Assembly: GCF_016093545.1 (NCBI RefSeq)
Contig: NZ_JADKYX010000003.1
Span: 408,977-472,976 of the forward strand
Direction: 5' to 3'
Length of the DNA stretch: 64,000 bases
DNA from: Massilia rhizosphaerae
GTDB taxonomy: Bacteria; Pseudomonadota; Gammaproteobacteria; Burkholderiales; Burkholderiaceae_D
A model generated the notes under the pieces. It was not told the DNA's origin. It ran no database searches and was given only the letters and a program-made list of their open reading frames with translations. Both the position numbers and the translations under genes were made by a program. Shown here piece by piece: positions 17,887 through 25,998 of this stretch. How positions within the stretch are numbered: the first letter of the stretch is position 1; each line of letters begins with the position of its first letter.

Positions 17887-19175
17887 GAATCTCGTCGTGG
17901 GGCCGGCTGGACAGCCACGAACACGACCTCGTGCCGCTCGCCGACCGCGACCAGGCCGTGCGGGCCGTCGCGGGCGGCCGCGGCCTCGCGCAGGGCAATG
18001 CGCGCAGCTATGGCGACGTGTGCCTGAACCCGGACGGGCGGCTGTGGCGCATGACGGGCCTGGACCGCTTCATCGCCTTCGATCCGGCCAGCGGCCGGCT
18101 GCGCTGCGAAGCGGGCGTGCTGCTGCGCGACATCCAGCGCATGAGCATCGCCCATGGCTGGCTGCTGCCGGTGACGCCGGGCACGCAGATGATCACGGTG
18201 GGCGGCGCCATCGCCAACGACGTGCACGGCAAGAACCACCACGTGCTGGGATCGTTCGGCGACCACGTATTGAAACTGCGCCTCGCGCGCACGGACGGCC
18301 GCGTCATCGAGTGCGGCCCGGACGCCGAGCCGGACTGGTTCGCGGCTACTGTCGGCGGCATGGGCCTGACGGGCGTGATCGTCGAGGCCGAGCTGCAACT
18401 GCGCCGGGTGTCCGGTCCGTGGCTCGTGACGGACACGGTCCCTTACCGCAACCTCGACGAATTTTTCCAGCTGGCCGACACCTCCGAGGCGGGCTGGGAG
18501 CAGACCGTGTCGTGGGTCGACTGCCTGTCCGGCATCGGCCGCGGCCTGTTCTTTCGCGCGAACCCGGCCGAGATCCCGGACCGCATCGCGCAGTCGGGGC
18601 GCAAACCGAAGCGCGTGCCGTTCGTGCCGCCCGTGTCGCTCGTGAACGGCGTGTCGCTGCGGGTGTTCAACGAGGCGTACTTCCGCGCCAACACGTTCAA
18701 GGCGGGCTACGCCGTCGCGCACTTCGAAACCTACACCTACCCGCTGGACAACCTGCACGACTGGAACCGCATGTACGGTCCGCGCGGGTTCTACCAGTAC
18801 CAGAGCGTCGTGCCGCGCACGGCCGGGCGCGCCGCGATCCGCGCGATGCTGGAAGCGATCAAGGCGTCGGGGCAGGGCTCGTTCCTGGCCGTCCTGAAAA
18901 CCTTCGGCGACCGCGCGAGCCGCGGCATGATGAGTTTTCCGCGGCCCGGCGTCACCCTGGCGCTGGATTTTCCCAACCGCGGCGCGCGGACCGCCGCCTT
19001 GTTCGAGCGCCTCGACGCCATCGTGCGCGACACGGGCGGTCGCATCTACGCGGCCAAGGATGCGCGCATGCCGCGCGACCTGTTCGAATCGGGCTACCCG
19101 CGCCTGGCCGAATTCTTGCAATACCGCGACCCGGGCATCAGCTCGGCCATGTCGCGCCGTCTGATAGGAAGCTGA
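17880..19175 (+). CDS. DprE1-like decaprenylphosphoryl-ribose 2-oxidase
   Basis: A 431-residue FAD-linked oxidase of the vanillyl-alcohol oxidase fold. FAD-binding segments: AQGNARSYGD, VTPGTQMITVGGAIANDVHG with the hallmark HGKNHH, and ATVGGMGLTGVIVEAEL. The C-terminal part keeps NRMYGPRGFYQYQSVVP and IYAAKDAR, whose Lys corresponds to the catalytic Lys of mycobacterial DprE1. It would oxidise C2 of the lipid-linked ribose. The segment PGVTLALDFP has Ala where mycobacterial DprE1 has the Cys hit by benzothiazinones. ATG at 17880 overlaps the UbiA stop by seven bases, so the two are translationally coupled. Confidence 0.88.
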   Translation: MVRISSWGRLDSHEHDLVPLADRDQAVRAVAGGRGLAQGNARSYGDVCLNPDGRLWRMTGLDRFIAFDPASGRLRCEAGVLLRDIQRMSIAHGWLLPVTPGTQMITVGGAIANDVHGKNHHVLGSFGDHVLKLRLARTDGRVIECGPDAEPDWFAATVGGMGLTGVIVEAELQLRRVSGPWLVTDTVPYRNLDEFFQLADTSEAGWEQTVSWVDCLSGIGRGLFFRANPAEIPDRIAQSGRKPKRVPFVPPVSLVNGVSLRVFNEAYFRANTFKAGYAVAHFETYTYPLDNLHDWNRMYGPRGFYQYQSVVPRTAGRAAIRAMLEAIKASGQGSFLAVLKTFGDRASRGMMSFPRPGVTLALDFPNRGARTAALFERLDAIVRDTGGRIYAAKDARMPRDLFESGYPRLAEFLQYRDPGISSAMSRRLIGS

Positions 19176-19176
19176 T

Positions 19177-19929
19177 ATGCCGGATTCCCTCCAACGCATC
19201 GTGATCGTCGGTGCGACTTCTTCGATCGCCGAGCATTGCGCGCGCCTGTGGTCGACCCAGGGCCGCGTCGCGCTGACGCTCGTCGGCCGCGATGCCGCCC
19301 GCCTGGAGCGCGTGGCCGCCGACCTGCGCGTGCGCGGCGGTGGTGCGACCGTCACGGTGCGCACCGCCGATTTCTCCGACCCGCGCGCCATCCGCGCGCT
19401 GGCCGATGCCGTCGTGGCCGAGGGGATGCCGCAACAGGTGCTGATCGCGCACGGCTCGCTGCCGGACCAGCAGCAATGCCAGCGCGACCTCGACGCGGCC
19501 CGCGAGGCGCTGGACGTGAACGGCGTGTCGCCCGTGCTGTTCGCGGAAGCGTTCGCCGGCCACATGGAGCCGGTGGGCGGCGTCATCACGATCGTCGGTT
19601 CCGTCGCGGGCGACCGCGGACGGCGCTCGAACTATGTGTACGGCGCGGCCAAGGGCCTCGTCACGCGCTACGCGCAGGGCTTGCAGCACCGCCTGGCCGG
19701 CAGCGGCAGCGCGTTGAAAGTCGTGCTGGTCAAGCCGGGACCGACGGCCACGCCGATGACGGCGCACCTGCCGCAGCAGGGCCTCGCGCCCGTCGAACAG
19801 GTGGCGCGCCTGATCGTGGATGGATCGAAGGCCGGCAAGCCGGTCGTGTACGCACCCGGCAAGTGGGCGTTGATCATGATGGTGATCCGCCACCTGCCGG
19901 CGTTCGTCTTCAACAAAATGAACATTTGA
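19177..19929 (+). CDS. DprE2-like short-chain dehydrogenase
   Basis: A 250-residue SDR. The cofactor loop is VGATSSIAEH, a variant of TGxxxGIG also found in DprE2, and the catalytic pair is YVYGAAKG (YxxxK) after VGSVAG. The end (PGKWALIMMVIRHLPAFVFNKMN) is an amphipathic, membrane-hugging helix as in DprE2. It would reduce the 2-keto intermediate made by the DprE1-like enzyme, completing epimerisation of lipid-linked ribose to arabinose. It starts one base after the DprE1-like stop. Confidence 0.86.
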   Translation: MPDSLQRIVIVGATSSIAEHCARLWSTQGRVALTLVGRDAARLERVAADLRVRGGGATVTVRTADFSDPRAIRALADAVVAEGMPQQVLIAHGSLPDQQQCQRDLDAAREALDVNGVSPVLFAEAFAGHMEPVGGVITIVGSVAGDRGRRSNYVYGAAKGLVTRYAQGLQHRLAGSGSALKVVLVKPGPTATPMTAHLPQQGLAPVEQVARLIVDGSKAGKPVVYAPGKWALIMMVIRHLPAFVFNKMNI

Positions 19930-19934
19930 CGGCC

Positions 19935-20090
19935 ATGCTGGACACTCCACATTCGCGGTTCCGGGCCCTGTACGACGACGTGTATCGGGCCGGCGCACGC
20001 AACCCCGTTCCGGGCAATCCCGACGTCGAGGCAGCCCACCTCGCCCTGTACAGCGCCGCATCGGCGCCCATCGCCGCTGGAGTCCAATGA
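19935..20090 (+). CDS. Possible 51-residue small protein
   Basis: ATG at 19935, five bases after the SDR stop, opens a 51-codon frame (MLDTPHSRFRALYDDVYRAG ... ASAPIAAGVQ). Its TGA overlaps the start of the next gene as ATGA. The tight packing within the operon is what supports it. There is no hydrophobic segment, no known motif and no good ribosome site, so it may be only a translational bridge or noise. Confidence 0.4.
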   Translation: MLDTPHSRFRALYDDVYRAGARNPVPGNPDVEAAHLALYSAASAPIAAGVQ

Positions 20091-22090
20091 TGATGAACCG
20101 TCCCTCTTCCGTCGTCGCCGACGATCGTCAACCGCTGATGAATGCCCGCACCCTGTCGCCGAACGTGCTTCTGTTCCTGGCGATCGCCATCGCACTCATG
20201 ATCTTCCAGTGGCAGATCGATGCGAACAAGGTGCTGCACGAGATGGGCGACTTCGGCGCCAACAGCCTCCTGATCCTCGACGCCAAGCGCCTGCACCTCC
20301 TGTACGGGAATTACTCGCGCATCGGCGTGAACCACCCCGGCCCCGCGATCCTGTACGTGCTGGCTTTCGGCGAACTGGTCTTCCACGACTGGCTGCACGT
20401 CGTACCGTCTCCGTTCTCGGGCCAGTTGCTGGCCGTGTGCCTGTACAGCGCCGCCTGGATCGTGACGGTGTTCGCACTCGTCCGCCGCATGGTGGGCGGC
20501 GTGGTGCCCGCGCTGATGTTCACGCTCGTGTTCACGGCGGCGCTCGGCCTGTTCGAACCGTCGGTCTTTCTCGGCATCTGGTTCCCGGACCTGTACATCC
20601 TGCCGTTCGCCGTGGTGGTGCTGTCGATCTCGCGCCTGGCTTGGGGACGCACGGACGCGCTGCGCACGCTCGCCGTGTCCAGCGGCTTCGTCATCAACGG
20701 CCACGTTTCGTTCATTCCGATGCTCGGCGTGATGCTGATCGTGATGCTGGCCGCGAACTTCCTGATCACGCTGCGCAATCCGGAGCGGCGCATCCTGTCG
20801 GCCGCCTTCCTCGTGCGCCACCGCCGCGACATCCTGGTTTCGGTGGGCATCCTGTTCCTGTTCTTCGTCCCGCTGATCCTCGCGACCATCGTCGATTTCC
20901 CGGGGCCGGTTTACGGCTACATCTGGTTCGGTAGCAACGACAAGCACAATTCTTTGCAGGACGCGCTGGCGTTCGTCGGCCTGTTCTGGGAGCCGGGCTA
21001 TGCGTGGGCCTGGGGCGTGGCCGTGGCGCTGATGTTGCTGACGGGCGTGCGCGTGGCGTCGAAGGGCGTGCTGCGCGACGTGCGCGCGCTCGGCATCGCG
21101 TTCGTCGCGGCGTCGGCGGCGCTGCTGTTCTACGCCAAGTTCGGCATCGATCGCCTCGGCCTCGTCTATCTCGGCCTGTTCTACTACGCGGTGCCGGCGC
21201 TGGCTGCGGGCTTGGGCCTGCTGTGCCTGTACGAGGCGGCGCGCTCGAAGGCGAAGACCGTCGCCGCCGGCATCGTGACCGTCGCGGCCATCGTTGCCAC
21301 CGGCAACGCGGTGAAAGTGCCGGTGTACTACAACGAGCTGTACGACATTCCGGGCTCCGCGCAGCTGTACGACCAGTTGCGCAAGCTGCCCGGCCATGGG
21401 CGCATCGTGCTGGACGTGGAGCAGAACGGCAAGGCCTGGGAATACGTGTGGGGCAACGTCGTTGCGCTGCAGTTGTATGCGCGCCGCCAGGGCGAGGACC
21501 TGTTCTGCATTAACGAGCACTGGCAAATCCTGTTCACCCGCCCGGCCAAGTGCCGTCCGGAAGAGTTGAACACGCCGCGGCGCTTCTTCGTGCGCCCGAT
21601 GCGCACGTCCAACATGGCCGCGGAAGATCCGGATTTCCAGGGCCAGGGCCTGCTGCTGTACCGCCACGGCCGCGTGCTCACCCCGGCCGCTTACACGCGA
21701 CTCGTAGACCACCACGACTATTTCCGCTCGATCCTGGGCAAGGGCTGGTCCAACATCGAGACCGACTTCGTGTGGTCGATGGGTCCGGTGGCGGAGATCA
21801 ACCTGCCCGCCGATCCGCGGCGCGCGCAAGAGATCCACCTGGACCTGGGCGGCTTCATTCCCGAGAAGTCCTTCCGCCAGCACGTCGACGTCACCGTGAA
21901 CGGCAAGCCAGCGGGCGGCTGGGACTTCGACAATTTCGAGATACGCCGCCAGGTCAGGATCCCGCTGGGCCCCGAGCCGGGCGCGCCGCAGCACATCGAA
22001 CTGCACATCGCGCACCCTGTCTCGCCGAAACAATACAACTGGTCGCCGGACGGTCGCCTGCTCGGCGTGTCGCTGTACGGCATCCGATGA
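20087..22090 (+). CDS. GT-C-like polytopic membrane protein, candidate arabinosyltransferase
   Basis: A 667-residue protein with about ten transmembrane helices in residues ~25-430 and a soluble C-terminal region of ~235 residues. The first periplasmic loop carries acidic residues right after helix 1 (EMGDFGANSLLILDAKRL) and RIGVNHPGPAILYVLAFG, the layout of GT-C lipid-sugar glycosyltransferases. The C-terminal part (NLPADPRRAQEIHLDLGGF, HVDVTVNGKPAGGW, HIELHIAHPVSP) reads as a beta-sandwich that could bind glycan. Placed right after the DprE1/DprE2-like genes, it is the natural candidate to use the arabinose lipid donor. No named family is recognised, so substrate and linkage are inference. 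Three ATG codons in a row begin it (20087, 20090, 20093). Confidence 0.65.
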   Translation: MMMNRPSSVVADDRQPLMNARTLSPNVLLFLAIAIALMIFQWQIDANKVLHEMGDFGANSLLILDAKRLHLLYGNYSRIGVNHPGPAILYVLAFGELVFHDWLHVVPSPFSGQLLAVCLYSAAWIVTVFALVRRMVGGVVPALMFTLVFTAALGLFEPSVFLGIWFPDLYILPFAVVVLSISRLAWGRTDALRTLAVSSGFVINGHVSFIPMLGVMLIVMLAANFLITLRNPERRILSAAFLVRHRRDILVSVGILFLFFVPLILATIVDFPGPVYGYIWFGSNDKHNSLQDALAFVGLFWEPGYAWAWGVAVALMLLTGVRVASKGVLRDVRALGIAFVAASAALLFYAKFGIDRLGLVYLGLFYYAVPALAAGLGLLCLYEAARSKAKTVAAGIVTVAAIVATGNAVKVPVYYNELYDIPGSAQLYDQLRKLPGHGRIVLDVEQNGKAWEYVWGNVVALQLYARRQGEDLFCINEHWQILFTRPAKCRPEELNTPRRFFVRPMRTSNMAAEDPDFQGQGLLLYRHGRVLTPAAYTRLVDHHDYFRSILGKGWSNIETDFVWSMGPVAEINLPADPRRAQEIHLDLGGFIPEKSFRQHVDVTVNGKPAGGWDFDNFEIRRQVRIPLGPEPGAPQHIELHIAHPVSPKQYNWSPDGRLLGVSLYGIR

Positions 22091-22099
22091 GGACTTCGC

Positions 22100-23044
22100 A
22101 TGACTGACTTGAACCGCAAGATCGTCCTGCCCGGCGGCGCCGGGCTGGTCGGACAAAACCTCGTGGCGCGGCTGATGGCCCGCGGCTACCGCAACATCGT
22201 CGTGCTGGACAAGCACCGCGCCAACCTCGAGGTGCTGCGCCGCGTGCAGCCCGACATCGCGGTCGAATACGCCGACCTGGCCGAGCCGGGCGAGTGGTCG
22301 CGCCACTTCACGGACGGTTCCACCGTCGTCATGCTGCAGGCCCAGATCGGCGGCAACGACTGGACCGATTTCGTGCGCAACAACGTCGACGCGACGCGCC
22401 ACCAGCTCGACATCATCAAGGGCCAGCCGAACACGCGCCTCGTCGCGATCAGCTCCTCGGTCGTCGTGTCGGTGGCCGACGATTTCTACACGCGCAGCAA
22501 GCGCGAGCAGGAAGCGATGGTGCTCGCGAGCGGCATCGCCTGCCCCGTGCTGCGGCCCACGCTGATGTTCGGCTGGTTCGACCGCAAGCACCTGGGCTGG
22601 CTGTCGCGCTTCATGAGCAAGGTGCCCGTGTTCCCGATCCCGGGGCACGGCCGCTACATGCGGCAGCCCTTGTACGTGGGGGACTTCTGCAGCGTGATCA
22701 TCGGCTGCATCGAAGACCCGTCCATCGCGGGCGTCTACAACATCTCGGGCCACGAGGAAGTCGACTACATCGACATCATCCGCGAGATCAAGCGCGTGAC
22801 GCGCGCGAAGACCCCGATCGTGAAAATCCCGTACGGCCTGTTCTACGGGCTGCTCTGGGTGTGGGGCAAGTTCGACAAGAACCCGCCGTTCACGACGCAG
22901 CAGCTGGCTGCGCTCGTCGCGCGCGACAGCTTCGAGGTGATCGACTGGCCCGGCATGTTCAAGGTGCAAAGCACCCCGTTCGCGCAGGCCATCGACGAAA
23001 CCTTCAACGATCCGAAATACAGCAACGTCGTCCTGGAGTTCTGA
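22100..23044 (+). CDS. NAD(P)-dependent sugar epimerase/dehydratase
   Basis: A 314-residue extended SDR. Cofactor motif IVLPGGAGLVGQNLV (GxxGxxG); catalytic SSSVVV ... FYTRSKREQE (YxxxK). The C-terminal half (PVFPIPGHGRYMRQPLYVGD, GVYNISGHEEVDYIDI) is typical of nucleotide-sugar or lipid-sugar modifying members. It starts nine bases after the membrane protein. It may alter a second sugar or a sugar attached to the lipid; nothing shows which. Confidence 0.8.
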   Translation: MTDLNRKIVLPGGAGLVGQNLVARLMARGYRNIVVLDKHRANLEVLRRVQPDIAVEYADLAEPGEWSRHFTDGSTVVMLQAQIGGNDWTDFVRNNVDATRHQLDIIKGQPNTRLVAISSSVVVSVADDFYTRSKREQEAMVLASGIACPVLRPTLMFGWFDRKHLGWLSRFMSKVPVFPIPGHGRYMRQPLYVGDFCSVIIGCIEDPSIAGVYNISGHEEVDYIDIIREIKRVTRAKTPIVKIPYGLFYGLLWVWGKFDKNPPFTTQQLAALVARDSFEVIDWPGMFKVQSTPFAQAIDETFNDPKYSNVVLEF

Positions 23045-24334
23045 ATGAAGCAGCGAATCGCCGTCCTGGGGGCGGGGCCGATGGGCCTCGCCGTGGCCTA
23101 CCAACTGGCGCGCGACGGCATTGAGCCCGTCGTCTACGAAGCGGACGACCGCGTGGGCGGCATGGCCGCGCACTTCGATTTTTCCGGCACGTCGATCGAG
23201 CGCTACTACCACTTCCACGCGATCTCCGACCACGCGTTCCTGAAGGTGCTCGACGAGCTGGGATTGTCGTCGAAGATGCACTGGGTCGCGACCAAGATGG
23301 GCTACTGGTTCCGCAATGAAGTACAGGAATGGGGCAACCCGGTCGCGCTGCTGAAGTTCCGCGGCCTGGGTTTCGCCGCCAAGTTCCGCTACGGCCTGCA
23401 CGCGTTCCTGTCGACGAAGCGCGACGACTGGAAGCCCCTCGACCACGTGGAGGCGAGCGGCTGGATCAAGCGCAACGTCGGTGCCGAGGCATGGGAGGTG
23501 CTGTGGCGCCGCCTGTTCGATTACAAGTTCTACGACTACAGCGACAACCTGTCCGCCGCGTGGATCTGGAGCCGTATCCGCCGCATCGGCCGCTCGCGCT
23601 ACAACCTGTTCAAGGAAAAGCTGGGCTATATGGACGGCGGCTCCGCGACCCTGCTGGAAGCCATGCGCGCCGACATCGAACGGCACGGCGGCATCGTGCG
23701 CCTCAAGACCCCGGTCACGAAGGTCGTCATCGAAGACGGCAAGGTGAAGGGCGTGGAAGCTGCCGGCCGGTTCGAGGCGTTCGACAAGGTGATCAGCACG
23801 ATCCCGCTGCCTTACGTGCCGCGCGTGATGCCCGACCTGCCGCCCGCGATACTGGATGCGTTCCGCGCCAAGAAGAACATCGCCGTCGTGTGCGTGATCG
23901 CCAAGCTGACGAAGCCCGTCACGGAGAACTTCTGGCTCAACACGAACGACGAGGAGATGGACATCCCCGGCCTCGTCGAATACACGAATTTGCGCCCGAT
24001 GGGAGACCGGCACATTGTCTACGTGCCGTTCTACATGCCGGGCGAGCACCCGAAGTTCGCGGAACCCGACCAGGCCTTCCTCGACAAGGTGAAGCGCTAC
24101 CTAATGAAGATCAATCCGTCCCTGCAGGACGCGGATTTCGTGGACATGCGCGCGAGCCGCTACCGCTACGCGCAGCCGATCTGCGAGCCGGGCTACCTCG
24201 ACCGCCTGCCGCCCGCCAAGCTGCCCGTGGGCGGGCTGTGGGTCGCGGACACGTCGTACTACTACCCGGAAGACCGCGGCATCTCCGAGAGCATCGATTT
24301 CGGCCGCAAGATGGCGCGCGAGGCCGGCGCGTGA
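23045..24334 (+). CDS. FAD-dependent amine-oxidase-like oxidoreductase
   Basis: 429 residues. The N-terminal Rossmann motif is IAVLGAGPMGLAVAYQLARD, followed by YEADDRVGGMAAHFDFSG, the pattern of phytoene desaturase/protoporphyrinogen-oxidase-like flavoproteins and of UDP-galactopyranose-mutase relatives. The C-terminal FAD-contact segment is GLWVADTSYYYPEDRGISES. Related genes often lie in polysaccharide loci. It begins on the base after the epimerase stop and its TGA overlaps the gtrA GTG, so all three are tightly coupled. Substrate unknown. Confidence 0.75.
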   Translation: MKQRIAVLGAGPMGLAVAYQLARDGIEPVVYEADDRVGGMAAHFDFSGTSIERYYHFHAISDHAFLKVLDELGLSSKMHWVATKMGYWFRNEVQEWGNPVALLKFRGLGFAAKFRYGLHAFLSTKRDDWKPLDHVEASGWIKRNVGAEAWEVLWRRLFDYKFYDYSDNLSAAWIWSRIRRIGRSRYNLFKEKLGYMDGGSATLLEAMRADIERHGGIVRLKTPVTKVVIEDGKVKGVEAAGRFEAFDKVISTIPLPYVPRVMPDLPPAILDAFRAKKNIAVVCVIAKLTKPVTENFWLNTNDEEMDIPGLVEYTNLRPMGDRHIVYVPFYMPGEHPKFAEPDQAFLDKVKRYLMKINPSLQDADFVDMRASRYRYAQPICEPGYLDRLPPAKLPVGGLWVADTSYYYPEDRGISESIDFGRKMAREAGA

Positions 24335-24732
24335 TCAAGAGTTTCGCCTCGCGCCAATTCCTCGTCTTCCTGCTGACGGGGGGCTTCGCCGCGGCCGTCA
24401 ATTTCGGTTCGCGCATCCTGTACAACCGCACGATGCCGTTTTCCTCGGCCGTGATTCTAGCCTACATCACGGGCATGATCACCGCGTTCATCCTGGCCAG
24501 GCTGTTCGTGTTCCGCGAAACCCGCCAGGCCACGCACCATGCGGCCGGCTGGTTCATCCTCGTGAACGTCGTGGCCGTCGCGCAGACGTGGGCGATCAGC
24601 ATGCTGCTCGTGAAATGGGGCCTGCCGGCGCTGGGCATCACGACATTCACGCGCGAGATCGCGCATGGGGTCGGCGTCGTCGTGCCAGTGTTCACCAGCT
24701 ATCTCGGGCATAAGCATTTCAGTTTCCGCTGA
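24331..24732 (+). CDS. GtrA-family membrane protein (lipid-sugar flippase-like)
   Basis: 133 residues with four transmembrane helices, the GtrA layout: FLVFLLTGGFAAAVNFGSRI opens the domain, and VFTSYLGHKHFSFR closes it (family pattern NFxxxRxxVF/F). The start is GTG at 24331, overlapping the previous stop as GTGA. GtrA proteins are linked to moving undecaprenyl-linked sugars across the membrane. In mycobacteria the GtrA protein Rv3789 lies next to dprE1-dprE2, so the pairing here fits export of the arabinose lipid. It closes the operon. Confidence 0.85.
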   Translation: MIKSFASRQFLVFLLTGGFAAAVNFGSRILYNRTMPFSSAVILAYITGMITAFILARLFVFRETRQATHHAAGWFILVNVVAVAQTWAISMLLVKWGLPALGITTFTREIAHGVGVVVPVFTSYLGHKHFSFR

Positions 24733-24803
24733 GCGGTACCGCGCTGGACGGCCTTCCTGGACGCGGCATTTATTAATTCCGTCAAGCAACAATAAAAATT
24801 GCG

Positions 24804-24830
24804 CAGATCGGGCGCCATGTTGCCGATCTG
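24804..24830. other. Inverted repeat between gtrA and exbB-like gene
   Basis: CAGATCGG and CCGATCTG, 11 bases apart, in the 153-base gap. There is no T run directly after it, so it may be an operator or RNA-stabilising stem rather than a terminator. Confidence 0.4.
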
Positions 24831-24885
24831 TGAAGATATCGTGCTACATTGACACGTAATCCGTTGTTTTCCGAGAAAGAATACG

Positions 24886-25587
24886 ATGTCCCGCTTGTCC
24901 CGCTTCACCCTGTATGGTTTGTTGTTCCTCGCATTGCCGGCCCGGGCGCAAGGCCTGAACATCGCGTCCGAACTGGTCCACGGCGGCGTGGGCATCGTCG
25001 CGATCGGCGCGCTGTCCGTGCTGGCGCTGGCCGTGACGATCGAGCGGTTCGTCAACTTCCGCCTGGCAAAGGTCGCGCCGCCCGACCTGGCCCATGATGC
25101 GGAAATCCTGTGGCGCGCGGGCCATTTCGAGCAGTTGCGCGAGCGGGTGGCCGGCGGCGACAGCTGCCTTGCGCGCATCCTCGGCTGGATGGTCGAGCAG
25201 CGTCACCTGCCCGCGGACAAACTGGCGGCACGCGTGGCGGAGATGGCCGGCGTCGAACTGCGCCTGCAGCAGCAAAAGGCGTACGCGCTGAACGTCGTGG
25301 CGACGGTCGCGCCCATCGTCGGCCTGCTGGGCACCGTCATCGGCATGATCGAATCGTTCCACGTCATCGCGTTCAACGGCATGGGCGATCCGACCTTGCT
25401 CGCGGGCGGCATCTCCAAGGCCCTCGTCAACACGGCGGCGGGGCTGTCCGTGGCGCTGCCGTCGCTGGCGATGCACCACGTCTTCCGCAACCGCATGGTC
25501 GGCATCGGCATCGCGCTGGAGCGCCAGCTGAACCGCGTGCTGGACGGCATGCCGGCACGCACGCTCGAGGTGGTCCATGCGCATTGA
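24886..25587 (+). CDS. MotA/TolQ/ExbB proton-channel protein
   Basis: 233 residues. A signal-like first segment (LYGLLFLALPARAQ) is followed by one helix (GIVAIGALSVLALAVTIERF), a cytoplasmic domain and two helices near the end. The family core ATVAPIVGLLGTVIGMIESF and KALVNTAAGLSVALPSLAM line the proton path. It should form a stator complex with the ExbD-like partner that overlaps it by 11 bases and deliver energy to the third protein of the operon. It is not the standard ExbB of iron uptake, since no TonB gene is present. Confidence 0.88.
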   Translation: MSRLSRFTLYGLLFLALPARAQGLNIASELVHGGVGIVAIGALSVLALAVTIERFVNFRLAKVAPPDLAHDAEILWRAGHFEQLRERVAGGDSCLARILGWMVEQRHLPADKLAARVAEMAGVELRLQQQKAYALNVVATVAPIVGLLGTVIGMIESFHVIAFNGMGDPTLLAGGISKALVNTAAGLSVALPSLAMHHVFRNRMVGIGIALERQLNRVLDGMPARTLEVVHAH

Positions 25588-25996
25588 CCTCGGCGACGAC
25601 GAACAGCCCGAGATCGGCCTGATCGCGCTCATCGACTGCATCTTTTTCCTGCTGATGTACTTCATGGTGGCGACGTCGTTCCGGCATCCCGAGGCCAAGA
25701 AGCCGGAGAAGGAGCTGCCCATCGTGCTGCCCACCGCGCAGGTCAGCCTCGACCGCGCCACGACCGCTCCCGCGCCGCTCGTCATCGGCGTCGACGCCGG
25801 CGGTACGGCCTACATCGACGGCAAGGAGGTGTCGACGCAAGAGCTGCACGACCTGCTCAAGCGCGAAGCGGCGCGCGATCCGGCGCGGCCGATCCGCATC
25901 GACGGCGATCAATCCACGCGCTACCAGGACATCGTGCACGTGCTCGAGCTGTGTCAGTTCGAGGGGTTCACGAAGGTGGCGATGCACACGCGCTGA
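25577..25996 (+). CDS. ExbD/TolR biopolymer transport protein
   Basis: 139 residues: a short cytoplasmic start (MRIDLGDDEQPEIGLIALID), one helix with the essential Asp (ALIDCIFFLLMYFMVATSF), and a periplasmic domain (PLVIGVDAGGTAYIDGKEVS, then RIDGDQSTRYQDIVHVLELC). Partner of the overlapping ExbB-like protein; together they turn proton flow into motion in the periplasm. Confidence 0.9.
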   Translation: MRIDLGDDEQPEIGLIALIDCIFFLLMYFMVATSFRHPEAKKPEKELPIVLPTAQVSLDRATTAPAPLVIGVDAGGTAYIDGKEVSTQELHDLLKREAARDPARPIRIDGDQSTRYQDIVHVLELCQFEGFTKVAMHTR

Positions 25997-25998
25997 CG

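Noticed and set aside
19910..24049. A 1379-codon open frame on the minus strand across the arabinose-lipid operon
   Set aside because: It is the mirror of well-recognised genes; GC-rich codon bias keeps antisense frames open. Its translation is low-complexity His/Arg/Val/Asp sequence without any family motif.
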